Of a stretch of 64,000 bases of DNA, positions 35,921-49,200 are shown one piece after another (the first letter of the stretch is position 1; each line of letters starts with the position of its first letter). The DNA is from Cardinalis cardinalis (taxonomy: Eukaryota; Chordata; Aves; Passeriformes; Cardinalidae), in contig JACDOX010000044.1 of assembly GCA_014549065.1 (NCBI GenBank), positions 992,001 through 1,056,000 on the forward strand. The letters are read 5' to 3'. The translations under genes and the position numbers were made by a program. The notes beneath the pieces were generated by a model. That model was not told where the DNA came from. It saw only the letters and a list, made by a program, of their open reading frames with translations, and made no database searches.

Positions 35921-38900
35921 TATTAACAGACAGTGTAGAGCAGGAAAATTATTTTTGTGAACTTTTAAAAATTTGTATTTATTTCACAGCTAGTAGTAAA
36001 TTATCCCAGCATGCAACTATATCCCAAACAAATTTTTCTGAATAAAATTTGTAAATGTGAGTGTCATACTGNTTTTGCATGAGATGCAGATTTAAACCAT
36101 GTTTGGGTAGTTTTAAATATTTCTACTGTATCTAGACCAAACCATTTCATCTTTTTAANAGATTTACTTCTTGTACCATTCTTGTTACATTATAAATAAT
36201 AGTGAAACTGCCTCCATCACCAAATTATTTTTGTCTTTTTCTTAAGGCAGAATTAAGTGTGTCCNTGAGATTTTTCAGTTTTATTTTAATGGAAGTGCTT
36301 ATCATATAGGTTATGCTGAAAGTTTTCACCCCAAATGCCATTTCACTTTTTTTTCACCTCCTTTGAGTATTCTTTCACATCCATAATTTTGTACTTTCTG
36401 GCTGGGCCATCTCTGGTGTCCATTATTTACGCATATTTTTCAGAGCCCTTGAAGCCTGAACTGCACAGCTGCTGTCTTCTATTTTATATTTAGGTTTGTT
36501 GCCGCTTCCATTTCATTGTAATAAATTTTATCAGAAGAAAATATAGGACGATCTTACTAATTAATAGAATTTTGGGTAACTTCAGGGGGATGACAAAGGG
36601 ATAAGAACCAGGACATGGAGTGTAAAGGCTAGCTTTAGTGGGCTTATCATATTGGACTCAAGCTTGGTGATACAATGAGCAAACTTACTAAGATACTGCC
36701 TCAATTCTAAACTAAGAATGTCTTATTTTTNTCAGAAAACTATTGTGTTCTATAATTAAAAATAAGATTTCTGTAGCCACAGGGTTTCCCTGGAAAGGTT
36801 ATACTTCTTTTCTGTATAGTGCACCTATAANAACAGCTCCCTCATCTCTGCTGTTGAGACAGCAGTTGATCAGTCTCTTAATTCCTTTTAAAAAGCTCTT
36901 TAAAAGCATTAATATGTATAACAATGCCTTTGCTCAATGCACAAGGGAGCTACTGAAACCTATTCAGTGAGCTGNTGCAGGGAGTAACAGTTCATAGGAA
37001 AGGCCCTGTGTACTTCATGACTAGGATAAAACATCTGGCTTGGAGAGAATTTCAAAAGCATAAGGAGCTTTCTGACAGGTAATTTCTGACAGGATGCAGG
37101 GAGTGCCACCAGNTCGTAGTCTTAGTTCAGTCCTGCTGGATGCCTCAGTCTCCTCTCCTGTGGTAGGAATTGCTCTCCTTTTGCTCTAGGACACCAAAAC
37201 AGCCTTGGGCTGAGGTTTTGGTCAGGAGCTGGTTCACTGATTGCACAGCCCCTAAATGGCCAGTGATGCCTTTCTGGTGGCCATGGAGCCCTTCATAAAC
37301 TCCCAGCTCTGGATGTCNGTGGTGCCTGTGCCCAGGGACTGCAGTGAGAGGGAGAAAGCTAGAGGGTATAAATATTTGTCTTCTTTATCTGTGGTCTCAA
37401 TTGGTTTTGAATTCCAAAGTTAAAATTGAAAAAAAAAAAAATTATCATATTCTTTAAAGGTAAAAATCTTAGCTTTTGATATTAAAATATTTAGTCTGTA
37501 GAAAGAAGAGCAATGCAGGCTATGAAAATCTTGATTATTGTTTTTGTGCATCCTTTTTCTTCAGAATTTCCTTTCTGGGGAGAAGTTAGGAAGTTTCAGT
37601 GCCTGTCAGCCAAAGTCTCTGAGCAGTCTCACCTTGGTCCAGATAGCCTGGTTTTCAACAAACTCTGAGAATTAATGAGGCAGCTTCTTGGTGTAGCCAA
37701 AACCAGTATAGCCTTTACTCCCTTGCTGGGCAGTTCCAATGGAGTGGAGACTACCAGAGGTCTTTCCATGGAGTGTGTTGAAACTGAAACATCCTGGTCA
37801 TGATGGGAATCCAGGGCAACTGTGAAAGCCCTCAAAAGTGAGTTTTCAGAATCTGTGTCTTCTGTGTGAGGTTTCCGGGGGTTTCTGGCTTTTTATCACC
37901 TCTAAGAAGAGAAAAAAAGTAAAAGATTTTTTTTTTCTAATGTTTTAGAGATTGTATTTTACCCTGTCAGAACAATTATGAATGAATGGGTGTAGCAATA
38001 CTTAGAGCTCATTGGCTTTATTTTTGGGTGAATACCTGAATATAATGTTCTAAGAGGTAGAGTGGCTTTTGTCAACAGTGACCAATAGCACCATTTTGCA
38101 TGTACAGTATTAAATTTCAGCAAAATAAGTGGCAACATGGATAGCACAACTGNGTGCATTCCTGACACATTCAGCTGCTCATAACTGCTTGCAGGCTTAA
38201 CTTATTCTTGCAAACTTTGAGNAATTGACAGGGTAAGGGAATATTTTTTATCTTCTTTTCCTTCTTTTGATTTCTCTTGATTGGATTTGTTTGCTGTTAC
38301 CTGATCCTTCCTGGACACTTACATTCTAGAACAGTAATATTTTAATTATTTAGTTACATTATAAAAGTTCAAAAAGAATTGGGGATCTTATTTCATATTT
38401 GGAAGTTGAATCGATATGGTTTTTTTTCATCTTTAGACATGAAACATTCAAGAATTCAGTGTGATTATTNGTTTTAAAAGAAGATTTTTTTTAAAACTCC
38501 ATGAATAATAGGTTCTTGGAATGATCATTCATATATCCATCACATTTCATTATCTTGCAACCACTTTTAATAGTTGACAATGGAAGTTATTACAGTGATA
38601 GTAGCATACAGTGTTAGTATTCCAAGAAATTACATATTAGAAAAATCTACATTTGCAGACTGCATTACAAAAAATCCATAACACCCCTGAAAATGAGGAA
38701 ATTCAAAGTTAAGACCAAATATGGGCATTTCTAAAATAAGCATAACTTCAGGGAAACCACTGCATTGTTGTTGTACTTCCAGCTGTTCCAAACCTTTCTT
38801 ATTATACACTCAATTTCTAATCTTGGCTGTTTATTTGTGCCCATTCTCCTTTCTCAGAAATATCCAAAATTACTCCCAAAAACAAATTTTCACTTCAATC

Positions 38901-41329
38901 AATGAGCAAATGAGGCCAAATTCACTTTTCCACTCTTCTCATTTAAGATTTCCAGGGAAAGTATTGGAAAATTATTCCTTTATAAGACAGGATTATCTTT
39001 CACTTGAGGATCCCTGTGCAAATGTCTGAACTAGACATTTAGGCTAAACTAGGCTTTTAATACAATGAAAGTAAANCAAAATAAACAATGCCTTAGTAAT
39101 GATCAATCTAGGACATCTTCTAAAGATTCTTACCTTAAAAATAAACTCAAAATATTATTATTTATTTCTGTTCAGTAGCTGGCTCTTCTATAGCTTCATG
39201 AAACACAGGTATTTTCAGTTACATGGTGAACCTGACTCTGATTCTATTCTACATTTGAAGCTCACTTTGGAGTGAGTTGTGTATACAGAACACAGANCAC
39301 ATACAGATCTGAGACAAAAAATGATAAATTCTGACATTCAATGATAAGAGCCAGAAACCTGTTTCACTACCTTTGTTATTTTATCTTCCTGACCTGATCA
39401 ACTCCGTTAATCACTTGTCAGTTACCAATTCCACCTTTTATTTCANCAGCAATACTTACTATTTTCTGGAAGATTATACTGCAGATGTATTTTGCAAAAG
39501 TATTGCTTTTAGAGAAATACTCTACANCTATTAACCCAAATTTGCGACACTTACTTTAGAAGAAAACTGACATGAATGAAAGGAAATACTTTCTTTTCAT
39601 AACTGTCACTGTTATCCTATTATGGTACCTCAGCCTTATGAATTTAAATCAGTGAGAAAACAAAACAAAGTAAAATGTAGCTTGGTCTCCCTTCTANCTT
39701 TATTTTTGCCTTAGGAATTCACTGTGTGCCAGTTAAAACCCCTTGCATTTATTTAAATACATTTCAGGTTTTCTCAGCCACAGATTTTNTTTTTTTTAAT
39801 ACCATGACTTGCAAGAAGAGTCACATCTCTAACATTTGACCTTTGTTAGCTGCAATAGTATATACAACACACTTATCAAAACTCTCTGGATTANTAAAAT
39901 TCCCTCTTTAACTTGTACAAAGAAGGTTATTCCTACTTTTTTAGTGGTAGTGTTTTGTTTGCTTGACTATTTCTCAACAACTAAGGGAGGTTTGCTGTTG
40001 TAGTAATTAGAGAAAAGGAAAAACATCCTGCTTCTTTATCAATATATTCNATTTATGTCTATATATACATAACAGTGTGCAAAACTTGCAGTTATTTTTC
40101 ATATAGTGCAAAAGTAAATACATTTTAAGGGGCAAAAGAACAGTTGAGCCTTAGGCAGTGAGCAAAGTAAACATCAGGTGAAAGACAAAAGCCTGGAAGA
40201 ATTGATTATGCCACCTGGCTGCTCTCCTNAGGAAGATATAAGAGACCAGGACATGCTCTGCTACTCCCTGCATGAGGAAGTCAGGCTTGGAAACAATACT
40301 GTGACATCTCTGCCATGCAGATAACTTCAGCAGGCAAGGCTGCTGATTTAAGTATTCACATTTTGTATTTTTTGTGGCCACTGATTGACAGCTACAGAAC
40401 CAGCTTGATCTTTGNGTATTGGCATTAATGAAAAATAAAGAATTAGGATAGGAAAGGGATGAAATTGAAAAGATAAAGTGATCAAATAAAAGATTAGGAT
40501 TCCTGAAGGCTCTGTATTCTGCCAAGGTAATGCAAGAAGAACTTGAGCCAAAGTGTTGAGTGGTGTGCACACAGCCAAGGACACTGGAAACTATACAAAC
40601 TTCTGCTGCTCAGAGCCTGCCGGGAAATGCAATTCCAAAGGAACAACANTTTACTGATCCGGAGCCTTTGAACAGCTGAGTTACAAACATGGTGTAACCT
40701 AATGTGCTGTAATGCCTCCAAGCCAGAATATCAGAGGACATCATGCTATTTATGTTCCATTCCCTATAAATATAATGTCAGTTAGAACTCACATCACTGG
40801 GTTTTGTGCTAGATCAAACTGCAGGTGCCAAGTCTTGTTTTGCTGCTACAAAAATCTAAATCATAGTCATTATCTGGGGAATGAAGAACTTGAGATCTAT
40901 GAGATATGAATTCACCCTCCAATATGTGTAAAAGAAGGAGCTGCATTGTACAAGGAGTTTCTGGTCCATAATGATCCCAGAAAGTTGCCCAGTCCCTGAA
41001 AGTAATCATTCAAAATTCNAGTTATTAGAACTAAGACTATAAGAGGATAGCATAGGTAATTTAGTTATTATTTTATATGTTAGGAACCCCAGTGTATATT
41101 GCAACATAATAACCCATGATCCATGCACCAGGCAGATCCTGCCTGTGGAAGAGGTTCTCTTATTTTGGTCATTTGAGCTACTGTAGAACATTCTTACAAG
41201 AAAACTACTCTGTCCACAATTTCTACTGCTGAACAGGAAGGAGGTTCACATGAGATCTTATTGCTGCAGTTCTAGATAAAGACAAGGCCACACCTGTGGT
41301 GTGATCAATGGTACCAAGTAGGAGCAGCC
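35921..41329. other. Gene-free stretch with a minor hairpin
   Basis: Mostly A/T-rich, with A runs at about 37430-37441 and T runs near 37928. An imperfect hairpin lies at 37193-37222 (accaaaac and gttttggt arms with an inner gcc/ggc pairing). 'tttctgacagg' occurs twice near 37068-37094. Frames up to 139 codons (40151-40570 minus) are unrecognised and overlap other frames. Confidence 0.45.
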
Positions 41330-41560
41330 TGTGGGCTCCTTTATCCTGAGTTTCTCCTGCAGCNGAGGGGTATGTGCAGCACAACGCAGCCTGCAGGCCC
41401 TGCAGGCACGGCCCTGCACCTGCCCAGGTAACTGCACCTGCCTGTGAGATGCACACTGGCTGTGACTAGAGCTCTGACTCTGAGGTGTGCAGTGAATGCT
41501 GGGTCAGATCCACTGCAGGAGCTGCTCTGGGTTTCTTCTGCTCTGAACTTCGACATTTCC
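41330..41560. other. G/C-richer patch of unknown nature
   Basis: Clearly richer in G/C than the flanks and rich in CTGCAG: the 8-bp palindrome cctgcagg occurs at 41390-41397 and 41399-41406. CpG is sparse, so it is not a CpG island. Frames are open on both strands but none is recognisable. It could be a decayed retroposon or a gene-conversion patch. Confidence 0.4.
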
Positions 41561-43730
41561 ATAGTTCAGAAAGTTGAGGTTCCTGAAATGAATATGAAGC
41601 ACCAAGTTGCGCTGAGAAAAAATATTGGAAGGGCTGTATATTCTGGGGAGATAAAATAAAACAGAAGGGCAAAGATTTTATATGCAGTCTGCCTCAAGCT
41701 GGGTCCCTGTAGCTTCTCCCTTCCTTGACTGGGAGCCAGGCTCTCCAATGGCAGCATTAGGATCTGTGTATGAAGAATCTGGCTGTGATGGCTTCAAAAT
41801 AAAAGCCAGTAACAAAATGGAAGAGCTTTGACATAAATCTCCAGGCCTTGATATCCCTGTTCTCAGGGAATGATGATCCATCTGTTGCTCTTATCCTAGT
41901 CTTTACTGCCATTTGCACGNTGGCAGTTTACATACAGACACGAACAGGACGGGGCAACTGGAATCAGTTCNTTGAGTGGTTTATTTTCAAACATCAGTCT
42001 CAGAACATTGTTATGACAATGGAGACAGGAGATGTGACCAGCTCACTGTTTCAACAGAATGCCAAAGAATCTTAAAAGTTACAACATACTATAAGACAGT
42101 CTCAATCTCAGTCTCAGCCAATCACATAGAGGNAAAGCATATTGACNGTAGTTCTATCCAGTCTGAAGCATANGTAATTCTGGTTAAAACAATAAAGGCT
42201 TATTCTCCAACACAATGGCTCGTTTATAAAAGACAAAGCACAAAGCTCTATTCATAATTAACCTTCTAAAATATATATTAAATAAACATTTTGCAACTTA
42301 GAAAGCTAAATGACATAGGCCTATTGTTCTATTTCTCACGTCTGCACTACAGCTTAGAAAACATTTTGCTGCCTTAGCATTTCACTGTCCTTGCTGTCTC
42401 TGAAGCCTGTCTTTTTACCACCTTCCTAAAACCTTCTGATTTTTATAGATTCCAACATTTACCTTTTCCAGATAAGTGAGATAAAAGCATCCAAACTCCC
42501 TACAGGTGATATTATGATTACCTGTAGGCTCTGAAAGGCAGGTCTATGGAGTTACATTCACAGAGATCATTCTGCTCGTGGCNACATTGTTCCTCATGAC
42601 TTCTGTCCACCTGCTCTTTCTTACACTAACTGAACTCTCTAGATCCTCCTGACTGGAACAGAGGTCTGTGAACCAATCTGTTGAAGGAAACTCAATTCTC
42701 AGAAAATGAGTTGAAGATTAAGCTGTTCCCAAGTCCTCCAGTTCTTTAATCTGCTGCTTAAGAAAAGGAAAATAACAATATCATTGTATTTCAGTATATT
42801 TCATGTGACCAGTTTGCCAAAAAGGAAGGAGGAGTTTTACAGTTTTGCCACTCACTCTTCTGCATTTATTTGAAAGGTACACCCTAAATCTGTAAAAATA
42901 TCATGNCACCTCTGCAAGGTATTCAGGCATATGCAGCAAAACATAAGTATGCACAAACTCAATTTCTTATATTCAAAATGGAGAACCAAAAATCTTATAA
43001 AATAGAAAGTTCGATCCCTGTACAGGTAAGGAAATTGCAAAACACAGTGAGTTTAAAACAAACTCATGAAAAACTGCTCTGAGGGAGAAAGATTGTATCA
43101 GCTAAGCTACCTGTTAAAAATGTAAGTGAAATTAAAAGATGAAAAATCTGAAATGGCCATTATATAGAATAATTGCTGGGAGCCAAGTGATAGGAGAGAA
43201 CTGGGAAATGAAGAGGAGACTCGGAAAACAATAGAGCAAGGGGAACAAAAATAAGAAAGCTGCAATTGTGTGATTAGAAAAAGAGTACTTTCATTATAAA
43301 AATAGTGTGTTTTAATCGAGAGATAATTTACATAGCATCAATTTGAGGCATCTTTTATATTGATAGCATCAATAGAATCTGTAGTTCTGAACTTGACATG
43401 ACATTGACAGAAGTAGCCTTGCTGTTGCCTTGCAGACACNTGTAATATGAAATCTATCCACCAAAGGACATAAGCAAAAGCACAGTGCCTAGCTGGGAAC
43501 TGTGACCATGGGCACAGGAGCNCACATCTCTGCTTAAGGTCTTTGATATGTGTTCCTCCTACAGGGGAGGACTTTAATGTTAAACTTGTCCTCTAAAGAA
43601 TTACTCCATGTTAGGAACATATTAAAGACAAAGGGTGCTGTAGAAAGGTGACTCGTGAACTTGCATTGAATTTAATCTGTTAGAACAGAATTATTTTAGC
43701 TGGCATTCATCTTACTGAGAGAATTATTTC
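41561..43730. other. Gene-free stretch, nothing recognised
   Basis: A/T-rich with several ambiguous bases. Only short unrecognised frames. Confidence 0.5.
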
Positions 43731-44110
43731 TTGGCACTCATTACTGTAGCAAAGGAACACATAATGAACATTAATAGAATGTTTTCATCATCATAAGCCT
43801 TATGTGAGCTAAGAATTAGCCCCTTTTGCAGGTGGTGAACTAAGCCAAATCCTTCAACATGATTAATGTGTCCTACATAGTGTTGCATGCCCCTAACTCC
43901 CATTGGAATTGCAGAGCAATGAATACCTTAGAGAAAGCTTTCAGACATCCAAGCACTTTGTTTAAGTGATTTGCTAAAAGTTCTACATACATAGCATTCC
44001 TTGTTCTCAATTACACTAAAACCATGTTACATTAACTGGGCAGGAGGCCAGCAAACACAAACTGAACCCTACAATACCAACCTAGTGTCTTAACCACAGG
44101 ATCATTCTTT
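43731..44110 (-). mobile_element. Long MIR-like CORE-SINE copy
   Basis: Read on the minus strand from 44110 down. A tRNA-derived head shows 'gtggttaagacactagg' (complement of 44081-44097), the A-box side of amniote MIRs. A 'caaatcacttaa' segment (complement of 43962-43973) matches 'caagtcacttaa'. A 'caatgggagttaggggc' segment (complement of about 43889-43905) resembles a block common in reptile MIR-like elements. Then 'ccacctgcaaaagg' (complement of about 43822-43835) matches 'cctgtaaaatggg', with 'cttagctcacata' after it. A tail at 43731-43790 corresponds to the 'aatgtttgtaaagcgcttt' end. Head, CORE and tail appear in order, so this is the most complete MIR-like copy in the window, at about 380 bases. 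That is longer than the ~260-base mammalian MIR, so it may be a different CORE-SINE subfamily or hold an insertion. Confidence 0.6.
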
Positions 44111-44695
44111 CCACTTAAAACAGGGGCAAAAAAAAAATCCAGAATTTTTGGAAAAAATGGCACAAATGGCAGTCTGTCAATGAGGGCAAATGGATAAAAG
44201 CAGGGAAGTGGTGAGTGGGGGTGTGTATGTGTGCATAAGGAAGCAATAAAAGGAAGGAGTGGCGAGATGTNGAGGCTGTGGAGAAGATCGGTAATAGCAG
44301 AAAGTGAGGAGAGACAATATAAGGAGTATATTGGTAGTACATGCGAAGGAGATCCTTATGGCAGTGGGAGCAACAAAGCAAATAGTAAGACAGGAATAAA
44401 TGTATTGCTCATATTTTAAGCAAACAAATCTTTAGTACTCAGTATGTCATTTGTATCCAGACACAGGTAAAACTCTGGAAGAAGAAGGCATATGTACCTT
44501 AGAATGCCACCATAGCTATAAATGTAATGTTATTTCTACCAAATGGTGGTTTGGGGTTTATGTTTACTGTTAATTGTCCCTTATGACTCATGTATTTTCT
44601 CCTTATCATGTTAGAGTGTTTATCTTGATCACCTAATTATCACAAGTTAAGCTATACTTCATTACGTTGGTCTACCACTACAGTAACCATTGTGC
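44111..44695. other. Spacer, nothing recognised
   Basis: Includes an A run near 44129-44138 and purine-rich sequence around 44230-44350. No gene recognised. Confidence 0.5.
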
Positions 44696-44700
44696 TTTTT

Positions 44701-44732
<32 letters not shown>

Positions 44733-44737
44733 GTTGT
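44696..44737. repeat. (TTTTG)n microsatellite with T run
   Basis: A run of about ten T is followed by five TTTTG units and a degenerate TTTTTTG/TTG end. It could derive from an old poly-A tail on the minus strand, but no retroposon body is seen beside it. Confidence 0.85.
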
Positions 44738-46232
44738 TATCTTCACAGAATTATACTTCAGGTCCTCCTAAGTCCTACATAACAACTTGTAGAAATTTCT
44801 TGAGGGAATACTTGTCAAAAGGATTTCAAAGGCTTGGGAATTAACACAATAAAATCAAAGGGCCTTAGACAGAGGCTTTGATCTTGCAGTTTTGTATTCT
44901 ACCACCTTTCCCACTCTTTTTGATCCCTTCCACTTTTGCTGAAGCTAACTACTGCCCCAAAAGCAAAGCACATTTTGTCTAAGAGGGAGCANATTTATCC
45001 TGCAGTGTCACTTATTATACTAGATGCTGTTTCAGAGAATTCCTTTTACCTGCCAGGTCCCACTCTTCAATGGTGGATACACTTCTGCAGGAAGGGAAGA
45101 TGAGCTACCTAGACAAAGGCATAGCCATATGCTTAATGATACAAAAAAGGCAAATTTTCTTAAGAAAGGTTACCAGAACAGCTTTACCAGGAAAGCTCAT
45201 ACTGCTACTCTCAGGCCCACAAATTGTTCATCAAGTATGTAAAGTTCTTCTAAATAATTTTTGAAAATTTACTACAATGTTGTAGAACATACTACAATAT
45301 TCCTGGAACAGTAGAAGGTGGCACAGCAACATGCTGACCCAATTGTTCCTGCAAAATTTCCCAAGTTAAGTTATCTATTGTATCTCTGGCTGAAGATAAC
45401 ACTGATGCCTAATACTTTCACCTTTTGTTCCACACACAGTGACAAGGGACTTCTGTGATAGAGCAGACTCTCTTCAAAGACAGAGCTTCCAAAATGATCC
45501 TCAAAGATTTGCTGCATTAAATTTTCTGGCAAAAGGGATTTGTGGTCTGATCAAGCAAATGTCAAGAGCTGTTCCTAACCTTGTGCTCACATTTCCCTTT
45601 CTAAACCTAAACTCCTCCAGGTCAACCACAAGTGAGGTGATAAAGAGCCAACACTCTATCACTGGGGGAGAAGGGTGAGCTGATAGATATAGATCACTCA
45701 CTGGGAATAGCAGCAACCTGTCCTCCAGTCTATTAACACCACAGTCACTCACCATAACTTTTACTGTACACTGACCACAGGCTATGTATTTTCAATGAGA
45801 GAAATATATTTGTCAAAATACCAGCTTTCACTGTTAAAACTACCATTCTGCTATTTTGGGTGTCATCTCTGGAGGGACTGGTCACTTGCTGAAAGTGTGT
45901 TGCAAAAGGGTCTCCAAAGTGCTATGTCTTGTGAAATAGCCACAACCTGCCTATTATTTTTGTNCAGCAGGAAAGCAGTAAAACATCNTTTAAATAATCA
46001 ATTTAGGTTTAAACTCAGTGCTGCAGAAAGTTGTCATGATTGTGATTTTGATTTCAGAGTCTGAGAGAAAGGGAAAACTNTCTTTATTCCTGTTATAATG
46101 GAAGTAGATCCTTTCTGTCGTTACTGTGCAGAGANCTTTGATGTTTTAGGGTAGAACTGTAGGGTGTTATTCACTGTTCACTCTTGAGAAACAGCTCACA
46201 CACAGCATAAATGTAATTTAAGTTAAAAGAAA
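44738..46232. other. Gene-free stretch, nothing recognised
   Basis: Mixed composition. Short unrecognised frames overlap on both strands (45024-45264, 45439-45755). Confidence 0.5.
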
Positions 46233-46252
46233 AACACACACACACACACACA
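46233..46252. repeat. (CA)n microsatellite
   Basis: About nine to ten uninterrupted CA units following an A run. A likely polymorphic slippage locus. Confidence 0.9.
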
Positions 46253-49200
46253 AAGATTAACTCAGGTCCTGTAGAAAATATTGATGTGAAGTAAATTGGT
46301 AGAATTTGATCTCTTGTGTGTTCATCCTCCTCTGTGCATTTGGTTTTATACCCCATGTCCTTTGAGCTGTCTGTTATTTCAACATAGTGCCAGGTATCAG
46401 AATACTNTATAAATATTACAGTGCCTCACACCAAGGAGAGCATAAGAGCACACAAATGATTGTTATAAATTTGGACACATTCAAGACTGTGTTGCAAGAA
46501 CAGTAAGGCTTCTGGCAAATTAGTTTGACTACAAAATAATTTTTACTGGAAAATATGAGTAGGATGCTTTTTAAGGACTGCATTAGCCAAGATTGCAATG
46601 CAATGGCATGAAGACAAAGCTGTGAAGAGGGCTGTGTGTGTCCAGCTATAGGAATTCAAAGTGAGATTGGCAAAACAATCGTATCATGCCTATGAAAATC
46701 TGTGAGCATGTTACTGAATACCAGGATGGGAGGAAAAAAACCAAGGCAGAGCAGTAATCCAGGTTCTCTAGGAAATTATATCCATTTTTAAAAAAATCTA
46801 TGCAATGTNTGATGTACAAAGGCAAGGATTGAAATAATATGAGTAGGGTACCTGCAGCCTACGGGCCTGTTTACATCCATATGGAAAATTTTTAGCCATA
46901 ATACTTNTTTGTTATTATGAGCACGTTGTGCTCCTGATGTCATAAGATTATTGAGCTCTTCCCAGCTGAAATTTGTTGAATGCAGAGAAGTCCTTAGAAA
47001 ACTTAATAAAATCCATAGTTCCCATACTTTTAAATTGGATTTGTTTATTGGCTGATCTTATTGGCATAAGGTCAAATATTCTACCCACTCCTGTTATCGT
47101 TTTTATCTTTAAGAGCCTATGGGCATTAGTAATCATTACTTAATTGGAATTTGTCTTCAAGTACATTTAACAAAACAACAAGTATGAGAAATTAACTGCT
47201 TGCAAGAAGTTTGTGGTATGCTTTGTATTTGACTGTGTATGTTTTCCTAATAATAATTTCTTTTGTTATCACTGTGTCACACTCCCAAGGACAAGCATCT
47301 TAATGTTAAAAAGTTCTGTTATCTTCCCTCAGTNATTTTAAAAGCATGAATCATGAGAAAACTCCAAAATTCCTAAAACATAAAACAAGAATAAGCAAAA
47401 ATTACTAAGTATATTCCATACTTAATATTTCCAGCAGTTCACATAAAAAATAGGCTGATTTTTATGCCATGCTACCAAGGTTGGATTGTCTACTTGTATT
47501 CGAAACAAGAAGCTGATTGGATGTTACAAATCAAAAGGAGATATATAGACAAAAAACACAGGGATGAACATAAAGTGTATTTCTTATCCTATCCATGTCA
47601 CAATCCCTCACATATTGCCTAATGACTTTATGAACAGATATGACTGAAATTTCTAATTTCCAATGNATTTTTCTCAGTGAACAGAGAGAAGGAACTTTTT
47701 CCACTAAATCACATTATTCTTTCAGTGGCTGAATTAATATTTCTGAATACAAAATGTTGCATATAAGGNGACTTAATATTATTTAGCAGGCTACAGAGAA
47801 GATATCCAACCAAATAAACTAAATTAATGCCAAGTCTTAAAACTGGGGAGAAATGTTTTGCCTGCATATATAATTCTGTTGTGAGTTTGGCTTTGGACAG
47901 TAAAAGAAGCATATCTTCCAGCTGATCAGCTTTGCAGGAAAAACATATAATCCTGAGAACACATGTCCAAAATGAAGCAAGCTTTGTTGTTGCTATTGAT
48001 GGATTCTATAAGTTCAGTTAGTTAAACAAATCAGTGGAAGAAATCACAACATCTGATTAAGAGGTTTGAAGANTTAAAATAAACACCTTGTGGAAAGCTG
48101 CTTTACCATACACTACTTTTCCTAACCATTAGGTAAGAAAAATATCTCCAAGCCTAGCTTTATTATGAAGCCATGAGATAAAAGAATCCCTAGAAAGTCA
48201 AATGTTTATTTCTCTGGCAAGGATAACACCTTCACAGCTGCTGAAGCAGGCTCTGTACTTGCACAAACTCACATTCTTTACTTCTTGATAAATGTGCTAC
48301 AATGTATTTTTAAATTATAGTGTTTGGAAGAGAAATAATGTGTGAACTCATCCTTTAGTCTCTCTCCAGCGGTNCTCTTTGTACTAATACAAAGGACGGG
48401 TGTAAATCTTGTTTAGTCAGAAGCACTGGCTACAGATATAATTACTNAAGGCTAGGTCTTCATGGTTCACAACTATTTTTTGCAGAGATTGATCCCTAGA
48501 ATGTTTTCTTTTGTTATGTAGACTAGATTACCTATGAATAGGTCTCATANTATTATATAAGAAGTATCAGTACTTAAAAACATATTCCTGAAATAAGAAG
48601 AGCCAAATTGTTGCCATCACAGGCCTGCTTAGCCCTACATCTTGGCTATTTCATTAATGCTCTGTTCCATCACAGCTTTTCCCTTTTTATTATTTTTTAA
48701 TGGCTTCTTTCATATTAATGGTGTGGACACANGAACAGTTGAATCAGTAGGACTGAGGGAATGGCAATGGCAAGAGCAAGAATAAAGAGCACAGAGCACT
48801 GCAGGGGCAGAGTTCTCTTAAACTGGCTCCCAGCTGGCCACCTCTGGTCCTCAGTTCTCATTTTCTCTTTGGAGAAGCAAGTGTAATTTATGGCAATAAT
48901 ACGACTGTTCCTCACCCAAACTCAGTTACAGGGAGGAGCAAACAACAAAATGATGGCTTGAGGATTCNGGCTCGTGAGGTTACAAATCTCTGAAAACTAA
49001 TTAAAGATTGGTATTAAGTATCCATCACTCATCCCTTAGACTTGTAGCTAAGTTCAAAAATATTCTTAAATATTTAGCTATTAGCTCATAAGTTTAAAAC
49101 ACATCAGAACTGCAGAATATGGGCAAATGGCAAGGAAGGTAGGGGCACAGCTGAACTGCCAAAAATTTCACCTTTCACTGCTCGAGGGATGACACAGTCT

